From Bactericera cockerelli (lineage: Eukaryota; Arthropoda; Insecta; Hemiptera; Triozidae), in contig CM044959.1 in NCBI GenBank assembly GCA_024516035.1, forward strand, positions 9,801,665-9,865,664: 64,000 bases of DNA, written 5' to 3'. The notes beneath the pieces are model-generated. The model made no database searches. It worked only from the letters and a program-made list of their open reading frames with translations, and was not told the DNA's origin. A program made the translations under genes and the position numbers. This document shows, piece after piece, positions 10,151 to 20,380 of this stretch (the first letter of the stretch is position 1; the number at the start of each line of letters is the position of its first letter).

Positions 10151-11000
10151 AATGACAAGACTCTGTAGGACCCGACCTCCCAAGATACCCGCGTCCTATC
10201 TCTGCCATGCATACAGCAACATTAAGTACTACTATCGTATAGTCCCACAGAGGGTGGACTGTCGTAAGCACATAATTGACTGTCGAAGTGAATTCAGGTT
10301 TTTCGATATCACCAAAAAGAAAAGAAGCAGAAAATCACCCAAAGCTATGAGACTGTTCTTAATTTCTTTTTTCTTTAAATTATGTTCAAACGCAACGTGT
10401 GTCACAGCAATTAAATGAACTTAATAAATAACCTAGGTAGGATTAATATTTTATAAACCTAGTTGTTGATTACATTCTTTTTTAAAGATATTTTACAATA
10501 TTTGAAAGGTCCAATTTAGAGGAGTCTTGATTGTATACTGTACCAAGCAGATTTTTTTTTTTAAATACCTACACTTTAAAGTTATATATTATAACAATTA
10601 AACAATAACTGGTATGCTAATTTATTCACTCATTCATTCACACATGTACGAGTATTCATTTAACGAGATCGGGTTGTTGGGGCATATTGTTGAAAAAGCT
10701 TGATCGATTGTTGAATCGATCAAGCTACTGGGGTTGATAAATCACCCCATTTATGAACAAGTTACTGGGGGTTAAACTTTTCTTTGTCAACAATTTTTTT
10801 CTCATTGAGAATTTCATTTTGCCTCTCAGCGGACTAGCAGCGGTGAATTTCATTAGAAATGCGTAAACCTCTTAAACCCATTGTTTCTCTTTTGACCAGT
10901 AACCTTGTTGTTGTGAGCCCAGGCCGTGGTCTGAATAATATATCTGGCTCCCAGGATTCATTAGAGAGGTTATCTTAACGTCCCATCTGATCTTCAGGTT
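10151..11000. other. non-coding, nothing recognised except a small hairpin
   Basis: An 88-codon frame starting at 10152 has no recognisable family and no splice context. AGCTTGATCGATT and its complement AATCGATCAAGCT form a hairpin at 10698-10726. Confidence 0.4.
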
Positions 11001-11029
11001 TTTATTAGTTCTTTATCATCATTATCATT

Positions 11030-11640
11030 TTCAATTACAACAATATTACTAACATCATCATGTTCTACATTTACAGTAATACTAACAACATCATCTTCAA
11101 TTACAATAATACTAACAATCATCGTGTTCTTGATTTACAACAATATTAAAAATAGGATCAACATCTTCTTCTTCAACAATATTAACAACATCTTCTTCTT
11201 GATTTACAACAATACTGATAACATCATCGTCTTCTTCATTTATAATAATATAAGCTACATCTTCTCTTCATTTACAACAATATTAATAACATCATTGTCT
11301 TCTTCATTTACAATAATATTTACAACATCATCTACTTCATTTACAAAAATATTAACAACATCACCTTCTTCATTTACAACAATATTAATAACATCATTTT
11401 AAACAATAATATCATTTTAATCTTCATTTACAATACTATTAACCCATAACTGCCTTTTATTATCATCATTTTAAAATCATTATAATATTCATTTAAAACA
11501 ATATCAACATCATCATTGTAATTAATAGCACCATTAGAATCTTCACTTGGAAAAATGTTATCAACATTATCACCATTATTGTCATCAATAACAACTTCAA
11601 AGCCATCATTATTGGCATCATAATTATTATTATTAAGAAC
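11030..11640. repeat. degenerate minisatellite, about 30-base units
   Basis: Units of the form TTCATTTACAACAATATTAA followed by CAACATCATC repeat about 18 times with substitutions. The 92-codon frame at 11124 is a by-product. Confidence 0.8.
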
Positions 11641-12064
11641 TCGTCTCTGAGTTTAATGTTTTTCTAATTAACCATTAAACCCTTTTCTTTCAGTTTTATG
11701 TAGTCGTCTTTCTCTTTCTTTATTCTAGGTATTTACGAGTATGTCTGGTTTCATTATCCACATAGTTGTTAAATATGTTGGGTTGGGTGATAATTACAGA
11801 AGATGAAACTTAAAGGAGTTAAAACTAGGCATCGTCTTCTTGGTCTATAAATTTAGGTTAAATATCTATGGTTGAGGAAGGATTAACGAAGGATTTTGGG
11901 ACGTTTGGCGGATTAGATACAATGTCCAGGGCATGGGCGTAGCCAGGATTTTGGCTAGGGGGGGCAGCTGATGAGGAAAATCAATAATACCTAGTGAACA
12001 ATCAATAATACCTAGTGTTGCATATTCGCTGGAATTTTCTAGGGGGGGCAATAACGAAAGTATT
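11641..12064. other. non-coding; GGGCGTAGCCAGG repeat end
   Basis: AATACCTAGTG...AATCAATAATACC is repeated twice at 11986-12015. GGGCGTAGCCAGGATTTTGG at 11935 resembles the hairpin/MITE ends at 2892 and 7131. Confidence 0.35.
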
Positions 12065-12255
12065 GTATTTTAAAGGTAACTGTGCCCCAGAACCACTTTC
12101 GTATTACTTCAGAACACTTTACCTTTACATCCATGCCATTGCGGAAACGGAAAATTTCGGTCAATATTTTCCGCTCCAGCCGGGATTCGAAATTTGGAAC
12201 TCGCAACCTTCGGGTCAGTAACCAATGTTCTTAACCACTGAGCCACGAAGATCGG
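12065..12255 (-). repeat. composite SINE (families K and J)
   Basis: The minus strand carries a tRNA-like head (TTCGTGGCTCAGTGGTTAAG, then TCGAATCCCGGCTGGAG). The distal part contains the complement of TGTGCCCCAGAACCACTTTC, a module also present at 33358 and 35468. Confidence 0.6.
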
Positions 12256-12639
12256 CAACCTCTACTATTGGTACTTTTACTTATGTCAAGCACGCTTTCA
12301 TCGTCAATCCATCCGATCCAGGATCTAGCAGAGCTGTTCAGATCACCCTCGGGGGATTAACAGGATCCGAATACCTACTTTTACCTGATTAATTACCCTT
12401 TGGCACGACAAAGCTGTACCACATTTTTTTCTGCCAAAGCTATTATGGTCGCCACACAAAGCAGACAAGATAAAGTTATTAAGTGCTTTATAAAACTGCT
12501 GGCCAGAAGTAGTCCTGGGAGCAATTTAATTTCCTCAGTAACTTCTTTAATGTTTCATGCATGAGTTGATGCACTTGCATTGATCAGTGGGGGACAAAGT
12601 GGACACTTCCTGTGTTGATCTTCTTCATCGTGCAGTGGT

Positions 12640-12835
12640 AGTCAAGTACATAGTTAAAGTGTCTGGTAATCCAGGGAGCGTAGAGATCCGTTGGTTTGAA
12701 TGCCACCCAAGACATGAATTTTTCGACATTTATCTATACTTATTTAAGTATATGAGCACATAATAATAAGACTCTGTGAGTTAGGTGGTAGAAAATGCTT
12801 TAAGCATGGGTTAGCTTCCACTAAAATAAATTATA
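12640..12835 (+). repeat. SINE family C, near full length
   Basis: TAGTCAAGTACATAGTTAAA, GTCTGGTAATCCAGGGAGCG, GTTGGTTTGAATGCCACCCA, AGTATATGAGCACATAATAA and GTTAGCTTCCACTAAA appear in the family C order. Confidence 0.75.
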
Positions 12836-12984
12836 TTCCACGCAAACTCTTTTCGACTGAGTAAATTAGAGTTTGTATTGAGCAGTTCATCTTCTGTTCG
12901 TTACTAGGCCGATTGCAGGCATATGTATAATGTGAGCGATGTCAAACTCCACTAAATTTTTTGCTGTTATCAAATTATTTGTGT

Positions 12985-13110
12985 TCATAACAATCCTGAT
13001 ATCACAACTGCTCAAACTCGTTTCATTAAATATTTGCTTAAATTGGGACTTGAACCACCGACCTCCTATTTCAAGTCCGCCGCCTTATCGATCAAGCTAC
13101 TTACGTAGGT
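12985..13110 (-). repeat. SINE family B copy
   Basis: Minus strand: GTAAGTAGCTTGATCGATAA, GGCGGCGGACTTGAAATAGG, GGTTCAAGTCCCAATTTAAG and TTGATATC-like tail, matching 49675-49820. Confidence 0.75.
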
Positions 13111-13594
13111 TACAACAGGTATAGTTCGTGTAGTTTGGGAAATATCCAACGCCATCACTACATTCTTGTCCGACATTTAGACAAACGTGAGATTCACAAG
13201 TCTGGTGAGATCCACTATGACCGTGTCTGATATGGCTCAGATCTCATTGCACCATCACAAGATGCATTTACACTCTTCTCGGAGTTGTCATCAAGATTAG
13301 CCTGATCGTGTCTGATGCCAGCACGCGTACACGATGCATCGTGTAACCTGATCCTGCCACAGGATAACGTTCTTCCCTCACGATTGTCTAATAGCCCGCT
13401 TGAAAGGATCATGCTGGCTACTAGCTGAAAGCGGGCAAGGACTTTCCACCACGGTGTTTAGTACTTGCGTCCAGCCGCGATGTAGGGCAATGAGTAAGCT
13501 CCTTGGATGGAGCCTTGTGATTGTGGAAAAGTCCATGCCAGCTTTGAGCTGTTATCTAGCATGGGTATCTCGATCCAGCCATATTACAAAAATT
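13111..13594. other. non-coding, possible old repeats
   Basis: GCACGCGTACACGATGCATC and neighbouring words hint at internal duplication (GATTAGCCTGATCGTGTCTG against ACCGTGTCTGATATGG), but no family could be assigned and no exon is seen. Confidence 0.3.
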
Positions 13595-13750
13595 GCAACC
13601 GATCTCAGTAGCTTGATCGATAAGGCGACGGAGTTATAACCTGGAGGTCGGATGTTCAAGTCCCGGTTTCAGCATAGATGTAGTAAAGTGAGTTAGAGTA
13701 GTTGTGATATCACGAAAGTGATTAACACAAATAGTGATTAACTAAAATTG
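13595..13750 (+). repeat. SINE family B copy
   Basis: AACCGATCTCAGTAGCTTGA, TCGATAAGGCGACGGAGTTA, TAACCTGGAGGTCGGATGTT and CAAGTCCCGGTTTCAGCATA are followed by GTTGTGATATCACGAAAGTG. Confidence 0.85.
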
Positions 13751-15112
13751 CTCAAATACTATTCTTAACTTAGGGTGTCTCCCCAAACTCAAAAGCTGTT
13801 CATCCTTAGAATTTTCGTCGGATATTCAGAGCAGTGAGTCTCACTTCAAAGGTTTTATTATTCCATGAGATGGTATTGTTGTTGTTCTTTTTTCTTTTCA
13901 TCATTATTGTTTTTAATATTTTGCGCAAGATTGCTATCGTATTGTTTATTTCTTTATATTATTGTTTTGCCACGGATTACGGCACGAAAGAGTCATAATC
14001 TTTCGTCGTACACCTGTACTTCGTGCAGTTCTTTGTTTTTTAGCATGGTCAATTCTTGTATTCAAAATCTTTTTGTTCGATAAAAGTATGGTTATTCGAG
14101 TGACTCCTGAGATTCCGGAACTATGACCACCTTCTGCTTTTCAAACCAATCCAACCGATTCTTTCAGCACTCCATATGAATTGAAACAGTCACAAAAGAA
14201 CTAAAAACAAGAATAAGGGATTGGGTATTGACTATATCTTTTGAACACACAAGTAATGTGCAAAAATTTTCATATTTCTACAGATTTCTTTGAATAGTGC
14301 GACGCATTTCTTTGCCATGCAATTGCGAAACTGATCAATAACCAACCAATAAAGATAGTATGATTGATCACCTTAATCAAGAAATTTGATGGTGACATAC
14401 TCGTACATAGCTATAAAAATTCTCTTTTTTTGGCCATGAGAATCACCCCAAAAAGTTAGCATTAGCTTAGGTTAGGGATGTAATTTTTTTAATAATAAAA
14501 AATGAAATATAAATAAATGATTTTTTTTCAGAATCGCCAGTTGACATATTATTGAAAATTATTACCTACTTACATGATTGCAAATTTTTATTTAAGTTTT
14601 TTTCCAAAGGTGTGAATGAACCATAAAACTTACTTTCTTTTTCCAAGAACATGTTCTCTAGCCCTTGTCTGTGATGCCTAGTAATATATACAATACCTCC
14701 TATTAAAATGTAAACTGTCGTCCTTTTTATGAGCCAGTTGTCAAGCGTTGAGTTGATTTTTTACGATGCCGCCCTACCAAAGCTAATATTTACTTTGATT
14801 CTTTTTTTTTAACAAAACTATTTTAAAATAATATTCTTTTCGGCACTTAAGTTCATCCTATGTACATATTACAAAAGAAAACTGGTTTGGTAAGAAGCCT
14901 CGTTTCAAGCTAAAAGAATGTTTTTACACATTCAATTGTGAGTCAAGACCCGAGTCGACTTCTCATTTTGTGGATCTCCTCTTTTTCGCTTTGTTTCAAT
15001 GACTTTCATATTTAACGGTTACTGTTTTTGTATTCACTCCAGGTTATGTTTACTTTTGTATGTTGTGGTATAATAATTCTTTGTCCGTGAGATGGGCACA
15101 GGTATTATTATT
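13751..15112. other. long AT-rich stretch without recognisable features
   Basis: No conserved exon, SINE head or inverted termini seen. Short T-rich and A-rich runs only. Confidence 0.45.
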
Positions 15113-15290
15113 ATATTATGATTTATTAGGTAAGACAAATTAAAATATATACAGTTAAATACAATGAAAATATAAAGAAAAAATAAATAGATTGAACAAA
15201 GAAACAAGAACAAAAAAGAGAATAAAGCTAATGTCCTACCTAAAGGGCGGAGTTATTGCCTGTGGCAACCTCTTCCACCCAACCCTTACA
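15113..15290 (-). repeat. SINE family D copy
   Basis: The minus strand begins AAGGGTTGGGTGGAAGAGGT, then TGCCACAGGCAATAACTCCG and CCCTTTAGGTAGGACATTAG, and ends in an AATAAATCATAATATAATAA-type tail. Other copies: 17515, 19314 (-), 31352, 33900, 34120, 38283, 43944, 46055 (-), 48274 (-), 48898 (-), 56806, 59388 (-), 60492. Confidence 0.8.
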
Positions 15291-15544
15291 TCTATCGGTG
15301 GTGGAAGGATTATATGGACGCCCGGATCAAATGTCTAGGCTCCAGACAAAATATTAAGAAAATTTGTCACAATGAAGGTTAACCCCGTCAAAACCCAACG
15401 CTTATTGATGAGATATTATTTCGGGGGATTTCGGCCTTAACGCCGAGAGCGTATTTTGCCGAATTAGTATGAAACTTGGTACTTTTAACCATTGTTATGG
15501 CACAATTCTCGCGCTCTCTCGATTTCTCCCCTGATCAATATCAT

Positions 15545-15745
15545 ATCATAGGGTGACGTCATCGTGAACGATGGTAGCCAGACAGTAGAGGAATGACTCA
15601 GCACTTCTACCACTGTCTTTAAAAGCAGACTAATAATTGACAAGGGGCCCCAGAACCAAGCCAATGCTGATCTCCTCCCTGTTTATAGTCCCCCAGCCAG
15701 ACTGCTGGTCTACTCCCTGTTTATAGTCCCCCAGCTAGAGTGATC
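15545..15745 (+). repeat. interspersed repeat family G
   Basis: GGGTGACGTCATCGTGAACG, ATGGTAGCCAGACAGTAGAG, GAATGACTCAGCACTTCTAC and GCTGATCTCCTCCCTGTTTA, with the last module (TACTCCCTGTTTATAGTCCC) internally duplicated. Other copies: 35608, 41203, 43528 and 62715 (-). Confidence 0.8.
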
Positions 15746-15831
15746 AATATACATATGATTTAAACTACAACTTCTTCATTCAAATTCACTCTGCTAATCA
15801 CTGGAAACTGTTTTTTTTTTTTTTTTTTTTT

Positions 15832-16020
15832 AAAGTCCACGAAAAAGTTCGATGTATGTTTCAAAATAAAAAAGCTTTGTTGTTACCAAACTCAGATGCC
15901 TTTAAGATAATTATGCAAGATTCTATTTTTTACAAATAAAAAGTCCACGAAACGTTCGATATTTGTTTCAAAATAAAAAGGCTTTGTTGTTACCAAACTC
16001 AGATGCCTTTGAGATATGCA
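15832..16020. repeat. two-copy tandem repeat in the 3' UTR of the TPX2-like gene
   Basis: AAAGTCCACGAA, GTTTCAAAATAAAAA, GGCTTTGTTGTTACCAAACT and CAGATGCCTTT occur at 15832-15905 and 15940-16012 with small differences. A 21-base T run precedes the first copy. Confidence 0.75.
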
Positions 16021-16033
16021 AGTTGTAATTAGT

Positions 16034-16327
16034 TCAAACTGAATCATTTGAATCGCTCAAGAGGGATCCCTTTCTTTTCAAAGGCACAGCTTTCGCTTCA
16101 GCTTCAGGCGATTTCAAATTGAAATTTGTTACGGGTTTCAAAATTGTTTTCGCTCTAGGTTTGACATTGTCGTCAGCATTTCGACGAGTGGTCAACTTCT
16201 GCTGTATTTCAACGATGCTCTCGTATAGGTGGTTGTAGTCGATTCTCTTCACTTCGGCTTTCACCTCTATCTTGTGATCATCATCCAACACGACTGTTTT
16301 GAGGTTTTCCAGGGAATTCTTTGGAGC
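16034..16327 (-). CDS. TPX2/FAM161-like protein, terminal exon
   Basis: On the minus strand an acceptor (TTTTTATCAG) at 16328 opens an exon reading APKNSLENLKTVVLDDDHKI, then EVKAEVKRIDYNHLYESIVE, ending in PLKRKGSLLSDSNDSV and a TGA at 16034-16036. It is 98 codons including the stop and in phase with the exon at 16576-17100. The region is lysine-rich and low in recognised domains, as expected for the tail of a microtubule-associated protein. The upstream AT-rich sequence to 16519 is open but is intron. Confidence 0.7.
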   Translation of the reverse strand, partial: APKNSLENLKTVVLDDDHKIEVKAEVKRIDYNHLYESIVEIQQKLTTRRNADDNVKPRAKTILKPVTNFNLKSPEAEAKAVPLKRKGSLLSDSNDSV

Positions 16328-16575
16328 CTGATAAAAATGCAATTTTACCTTATTATTAATTTCTAACAACCAACCATGAAAAAGAAAAAGTTGACCAATA
16401 CCGACCACAAGTAGTAAGTTTTGGAAAAGACAAAGTGAAAGACGAAGAAGAAGATTTTCTACAAATCGGCACAAACATATTATACTGTTGAATGTATCAA
16501 AAAATGAATCTATCCGCACGGCATTAAGGGTAAAAGGTAAAATTAAGGGTAAAAGTAAATATTTTCTAGTCTTAC

Positions 16576-17100
16576 CGCTGGTATTTCAGTTTTGAGCAGG
16601 ACAACGTCATCTAGTGAAACTGATCTTTCTCTTGACGGTTTCATTAGATCTTCAAGTATCTCACAAGATACATGTTTTGCTGGAAGATTTTTTTCACGAA
16701 GAACTTCTTTTGCTTTCACAATCTGTTGAACTTTGTTTACTGGCCTTACTGATTTTGATTTTACAGGATCAATCTTGGGCGGTTTTGGTGCACAACTTGG
16801 TATCTTCTTCTGTTCGAAGATTTTAACTTTAGTTGGTTTCTTTTTTAACTCGAAATTTTGTTGATTTTGAGTGTTTACCTTTGGTTTATTTACATCCGTT
16901 CGTTGTTTAACTGGGTTAATAGAGCTAGACTTCAGTTTCAACGTACCATTGTTCAAGCCTGGAGCGCTAGGGATGGAAGGAGCAGGACATGTTGGAACAG
17001 TTGAGATCTGTTTTTGGTCTCTGTTTTCAAGTTTGATGGGAGACATATTGTGCTCTGCTTTTGACCGCATCAGCATAACCTTCCGGTCTTGTTTATTGCT
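16576..17100 (-). CDS. TPX2/FAM161-like protein, internal exon
   Basis: The exon is flanked on the minus strand by TTTTCTCTAG and GTAAGACT and is exactly 175 codons, phase 0 at both ends. It reads SNKQDRKVMLMRSKAEHNMS and ends VVLLKTEIPA. The composition is basic and proline/lysine rich with no globular domain visible, typical of the linker regions of spindle or ciliary microtubule-binding proteins. The basic stretches KKKPTKVKIFEQKKIPS and KPPKIDPVKSKSVRPVNK could bind microtubules or importin; that is inference. Confidence 0.7.
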
Positions 17101-17264
17101 CTAGAGAAAAAGATAGGTAAGTTAATTTAGTTGTAATTTTCACAATTACTCTGTTAAAAAAAAAAAAAAAAAAATCTATGCATTGCGTTAGTACTTTGAA
17201 ATCTCGACCACGAAAAAGAAAAATCAATCAGAACGAATACAGAATAACTTCAGTCAGTATTTTG

Positions 17265-17490
17265 TCAGCGTCGATGGCGCGTTTAATGCACCAATTCTCG
17301 TAGGATCACCGAAGTTTTGCAACGTCCAGAAAGGTGAAGTCTTCGTGATGCTGGTATTCCAATCCAACCCAAGCTAGGTGAGGTTATTGTGGGTAGCAAA
17401 TTTGTGATTTCCTGCGAATGGAGTTTAACACCCCCGTCGTGATAAAACCATGCAGTTGAAAGCGACGTTAAACCCAAATTTAAAAAAACT
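17265..17490 (+). repeat. 5S rRNA-derived SINE (family E)
   Basis: The head GTCAGCGTCGATGGCGCGTT, TAATGCACCAATTCTCGTAG and GATCACCGAAGTTTTGCAAC follows 5S rRNA. The body reads TGAGGTTATTGTGGGTAGCA and GCGAATGGAGTTTAACACCC, and the tail has AAAGCGACGTTAAACCC. Copies: 41510, 48674, 49905 (-), 60640. Confidence 0.7.
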
Positions 17491-17514
17491 GAGTCAGAAG
17501 ATGATATAAAAAAA

Positions 17515-17692
17515 AAATTATATCCTATGGGGTTCGGTGGAAGAGAAAGCCACAGGCTTTAACCTCGCCCCTTGGTTCACTACATATTCTTGATATTCTA
17601 TTGTGTTCTTTTTTTTTCATGTTATATTTTGTTGAATGTATCATGTAGTTGACCAATAAAGTGTTAAATAATAATAATAATAATAATAGGAG
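17515..17692 (+). repeat. SINE family D copy
   Basis: GGGGTTCGGTGGAAGAGAAA, GCCACAGGCTTTAACCTCGC and CAATAAAGTGTTAAATAATA, with an (AAT)n tail ending just before the splice donor of the next exon. Confidence 0.7.
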
Positions 17693-17704
17693 GTATGACT
17701 ATAC

Positions 17705-17929
17705 CTCTTCTGACAATTTCTCAGTCAACGCTTTCTTCTGCAATATTTTCTCCTCGAACAATTTCTCGGCTGTTTCTTTGGTCACTGTCGGGGTGTTGCG
17801 GGGGTTGCGGGGCTTCTTGCGGTGACTTTGCAGGGTCCTCATCTCGGGGGAGGAGAGGCGGTACCTGAAGATCCAGGAGGGCACAGGACGCGCGTGGTAC
17901 TCCCGGAGTTTCTTCTCTTCTTCGAGGAT
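17705..17929 (-). CDS. TPX2/FAM161-like protein, internal exon
   Basis: A minus-strand exon of exactly 75 codons between TGTATTTCAG and GTATAGTC. It reads ILEEEKKLREYHARPVPSWI, then FRYRLSSPEMRTLQSHRKKP, then a predicted coiled coil TKETAEKLFEEKILQKKALT ending in LSEE. The YHARPVPSWIF motif repeats FKARPVPRHSF of the upstream exon. FxARPxP followed by a PFxFxxR block is the arrangement in TPX2-family and FAM161 proteins, which bind microtubules in the spindle or cilium. Confidence 0.7.
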
Positions 17930-17944
17930 CTGAAATACATAATA

Positions 17945-18122
17945 AATAATAATATCCCCTTATTTATACTGCCCGATTAGAACTATTAAAGTCCCATTAT
18001 TCCAGCAGTAAGCCCAAGACATATTACTATGTGGTAAAATCCCAAATGGGAGGATAACTTGTCATGTCCCGGCTGGGTTTCGAACCCACGACCTCTGGAA
18101 TCTCTGGATTCACAGAGGTCGT
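17945..18122 (-). repeat. SINE family A copy
   Basis: Minus strand: GGTTTCGAAACCC-type head with CCAGCCGGGACATGACAAGT, TATCCTCCCATTTGGGATTT, GGGCTTACTGCTGGAATAAT and an ATTATTATT tail. It begins about 15 bases inside the intron upstream of the exon at 17705. Confidence 0.8.
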
Positions 18123-18145
18123 GTATTTAAGTCGTGGATAAAATA

Positions 18146-18583
18146 ATACCGATAGAGGATCCTCAAGGTCGGATATTTGCTGGATTTCTCAAGAGACGAT
18201 GGGAAATTATCTGAATAAATATAATGATAAAATCAACTCCTTATTTAATTTAACTTATTTATCATTTCAACCGTCTGAAATACATAAGTTTTATAAAATA
18301 AAAGAGTCCATGATGGTTGATCGCACATAGAAATATGTGGTTCAGAACGAGCCAACTTTGAAATAAAGTTGGCTGAAGACCATCACTCACCCCTCCAGCT
18401 GTAGCCAAGCTGGCTACGACAACAACATAAAATAAATTTATAAGTTATATAAAAAAAAAATAATACAAGAGGATCCTCAAGGTCAGTATTTGCTGGATTT
18501 CTCAAGAGACGATGGGAAATTATCTGAATAGGTAAAATTATGAAATCAACTCCTCATTTAATTTAACTTATTTATCATTTCGA
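18146..18583. repeat. intronic duplication flanking an interspersed repeat
   Basis: AGAGGATCCTCAAGGTC, TTTGCTGGATTTCTCAAGAG and ACGATGGGAAATTATCTGAA occur at 18160-18262 and again at 18470-18583. Between them, 18300-18440 holds GTTGGCTGAAGACCATCACT and AGCTGTAGCCAAGCTGGCTA, which recurs in reverse at 51015-51150. Confidence 0.7.
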
Positions 18584-18584
18584 C

Positions 18585-18730
18585 CGACCTCAACAGCGTG
18601 ATCGATAAGGCGGCGGACTTGTAACCTGGAGGTTGGTGGTTCAAGTCCCGGGTTCAGCGTGGATTTAGTAAAGCAAGTTTGAGATGTTGTGATACCACGA
18701 AAGTGATGAACACAAATATGATACCTTTCA
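18585..18730 (+). repeat. SINE family B copy
   Basis: GACCTCAACAGCGTGATCGA, TAAGGCGGCGGACTTGTAAC, CTGGAGGTTGGTGGTTCAAG and GTTGTGATACCACGAAAGTG. Confidence 0.85.
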
Positions 18731-19313
18731 GGCGCGACCAGTGCTAAGGAGCTGCGGAACTGCAGCACTCCCAGATAAAAAGAGTTTTTTCAAGTCCTAC
18801 CTCGTTTACAGTGAAAATTATTACACATTTCTAGAATAATTAATTTATAATTATAATGATTGGCATGGTAAATAAACTCGAACTCCGTTAGGTACTAAAA
18901 TAGGGACTCAAGATCAGTTGCAACAAAACTTTTAACTTTGCCTCTACATCATACAACATCTTTTGAAAAATCTTTCCAGATATGCACAGTCCGACTTTGG
19001 AATTCGTTGCCATCTGAAATTAGAAACTTACAAAACCTAAGTTTGTTCAAATCTGAAGTGGTTCGTTACTTGAAGCTTGAGTAAAGAGCCGCTTCTCCAT
19101 CGCTTGGGTGGAAGAGCTCATTCATGAGAACCCTGCCACAATAGGAAAGCCAAAAAAAAAGACTGTATAAATCCTATTTCGGTCTGGTTTATGAGGCAGC
19201 ACCCCTAAACCATTTTCCCACCGGCCGCGCCTGATTCCTTTGTAAAATTATTTTACTTCCGAGAAATTTCTAATATTAGAATCGGAAGTATTTTTTTTTT
19301 TTTTTTTTTTTTT
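18731..19313. other. non-coding intron; retroelement-like relic possible
   Basis: TTTCCAGATATGCACAGTCC, GACTTTGGAATTCGTTGCCA and TACTTGAAGCTTGAGTAAAG at 18970-19085 read on the + strand as TVRLWNSLPSEI and similar words, which look like the last residues of LINE reverse-transcriptase proteins. It is probably a short LINE 3' relic. Confidence 0.4.
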
Positions 19314-19487
19314 AAGCTTTATAAGGTAGAACAGAAAATATATACACTAAAACACAATGAAATATAAAGAAAAACAAAAAGATTAAACAAATATACAAGA
19401 AGGAAAAAAAAGAGAGAAATGTCCTACCTAAAGGGCGGGGTTATTGCCTGTGGCAATCTCTTCCACCCAACCCTTTACCTTTAACGC
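19314..19487 (-). repeat. SINE family D copy
   Basis: Minus strand: AAAGGGTTGGGTGGAAGAGA, TTGCCACAGGCAATAACCCC and GCCCTTTAGGTAGGACATTT, ending in a poly-T (poly-A sense) near 19290-19313. Confidence 0.8.
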
Positions 19488-19504
19488 AAGGTAAAAATTT
19501 TTAC

Positions 19505-19693
19505 CTTGCGAAGGCGTTCGCTCTTCTTCCTCTCGATGTCCTTGTCTCGCTCATGGAAGCTGAAGGGTTTCACCTCGGTCACGTGCAGGGTCTTCTGTCT
19601 GGGCGACCTCTGCTTCCAGGTGAAGGAGTGTCGGGGCACGGGGCGGGCCTTGAACACGAACTTGGGCGGGTCCCACTCGGGGTGTCTGTGATA
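19505..19693 (-). CDS. TPX2/FAM161-like protein, internal exon
   Basis: A minus-strand exon of 63 codons between CCCCCGTAG and GTAAAAAT. It reads YHRHPEWDPPKFVFKARPVP, RHSFTWKQRSPRQKTLHVTE, VKPFSFHERDKDIERKKSER and LRK. FKARPVP, then T-V-T-E-V-K-PF-S-F-H-E-R-D, then a charged helix is the repeat pattern of TPX2 C-terminal domains and of FAM161. The exon runs in frame into ILEEEKKLREYHARPVP of the next exon. Upstream exons are not found; the LINE and an assembly gap lie beyond. TPX2 (mei-38-like) and FAM161-like are the two alternatives. Confidence 0.7.
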
Positions 19694-19979
19694 CTACGGG
19701 GGAGGAATCAAAGGAAAGTTGACATTAGGGGCGAAATTAATGGACGTTTTTGTAATACCTCTGTGGCGCTAAGTCACAGATTGCGTACTGTGTAAGATAG
19801 GGAAAACCGACACTTAGCAAGGACTTAAGTTATTGATGTTGTCTATTGATTCCGCCTTAGATCTTAAGTTCCCATCGGGGGGGCGTAAAAGCAAGCCAAA
19901 GGGGGCGCGAAGGCTTTCATATAAGGAAATAAGGGCACAGTATCAAAATTTATGGTCACACCTGAGAGGATATCTCAAG

Positions 19980-20120
19980 TGGTTGAAGTGTCGGGGAAAT
20001 GACGGGTTATCCTCCCATGTGGAATTTCGACCCCATAATAATACATCTTAAGCTTACTGTTACAGTAATGGAACTCATTAGAGTCATTAGTCTTGATCGG
20101 ACATTGTAAATAACGCAATG
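19980..20120 (+). repeat. diverged SINE family A copy
   Basis: AAGTGGTTGAAGTGTCGGGG, GACGGGTTATCCTCCCATGT and TTAAGCTTACTGTTACAGTA follow family A order but with many substitutions. Confidence 0.45.
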
Positions 20121-20380
20121 TTATATATATATCTTTATTTGTATTATGATGTTACAATTTTTTTTTTTTTTTTTTTTTTTTTTGTGATAACAATTAAAAA
20201 ACAACATGATTACTATAAATTTTGAAAAAAAAGAACATGAAAGATAAACATATAAAAATTTACAAAATTAGAAATAAATAAATGATACTCAATTACAATG
20301 AAAGAACAACTAATACATTTAAATACTAACTACCTAACCTAGTACAACCTCTCACTTTTCTGTTTATACTGATATACTGA

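Noticed and set aside
9845..10271. Open frames in 9.8-10.3 kb (RERERE or SLSLSL)
   Set aside because: (GA)n microsatellite translation.
10152..10418. 88-codon open frame
   Set aside because: No recognisable family, begins at the edge of a microsatellite and lacks any gene context.
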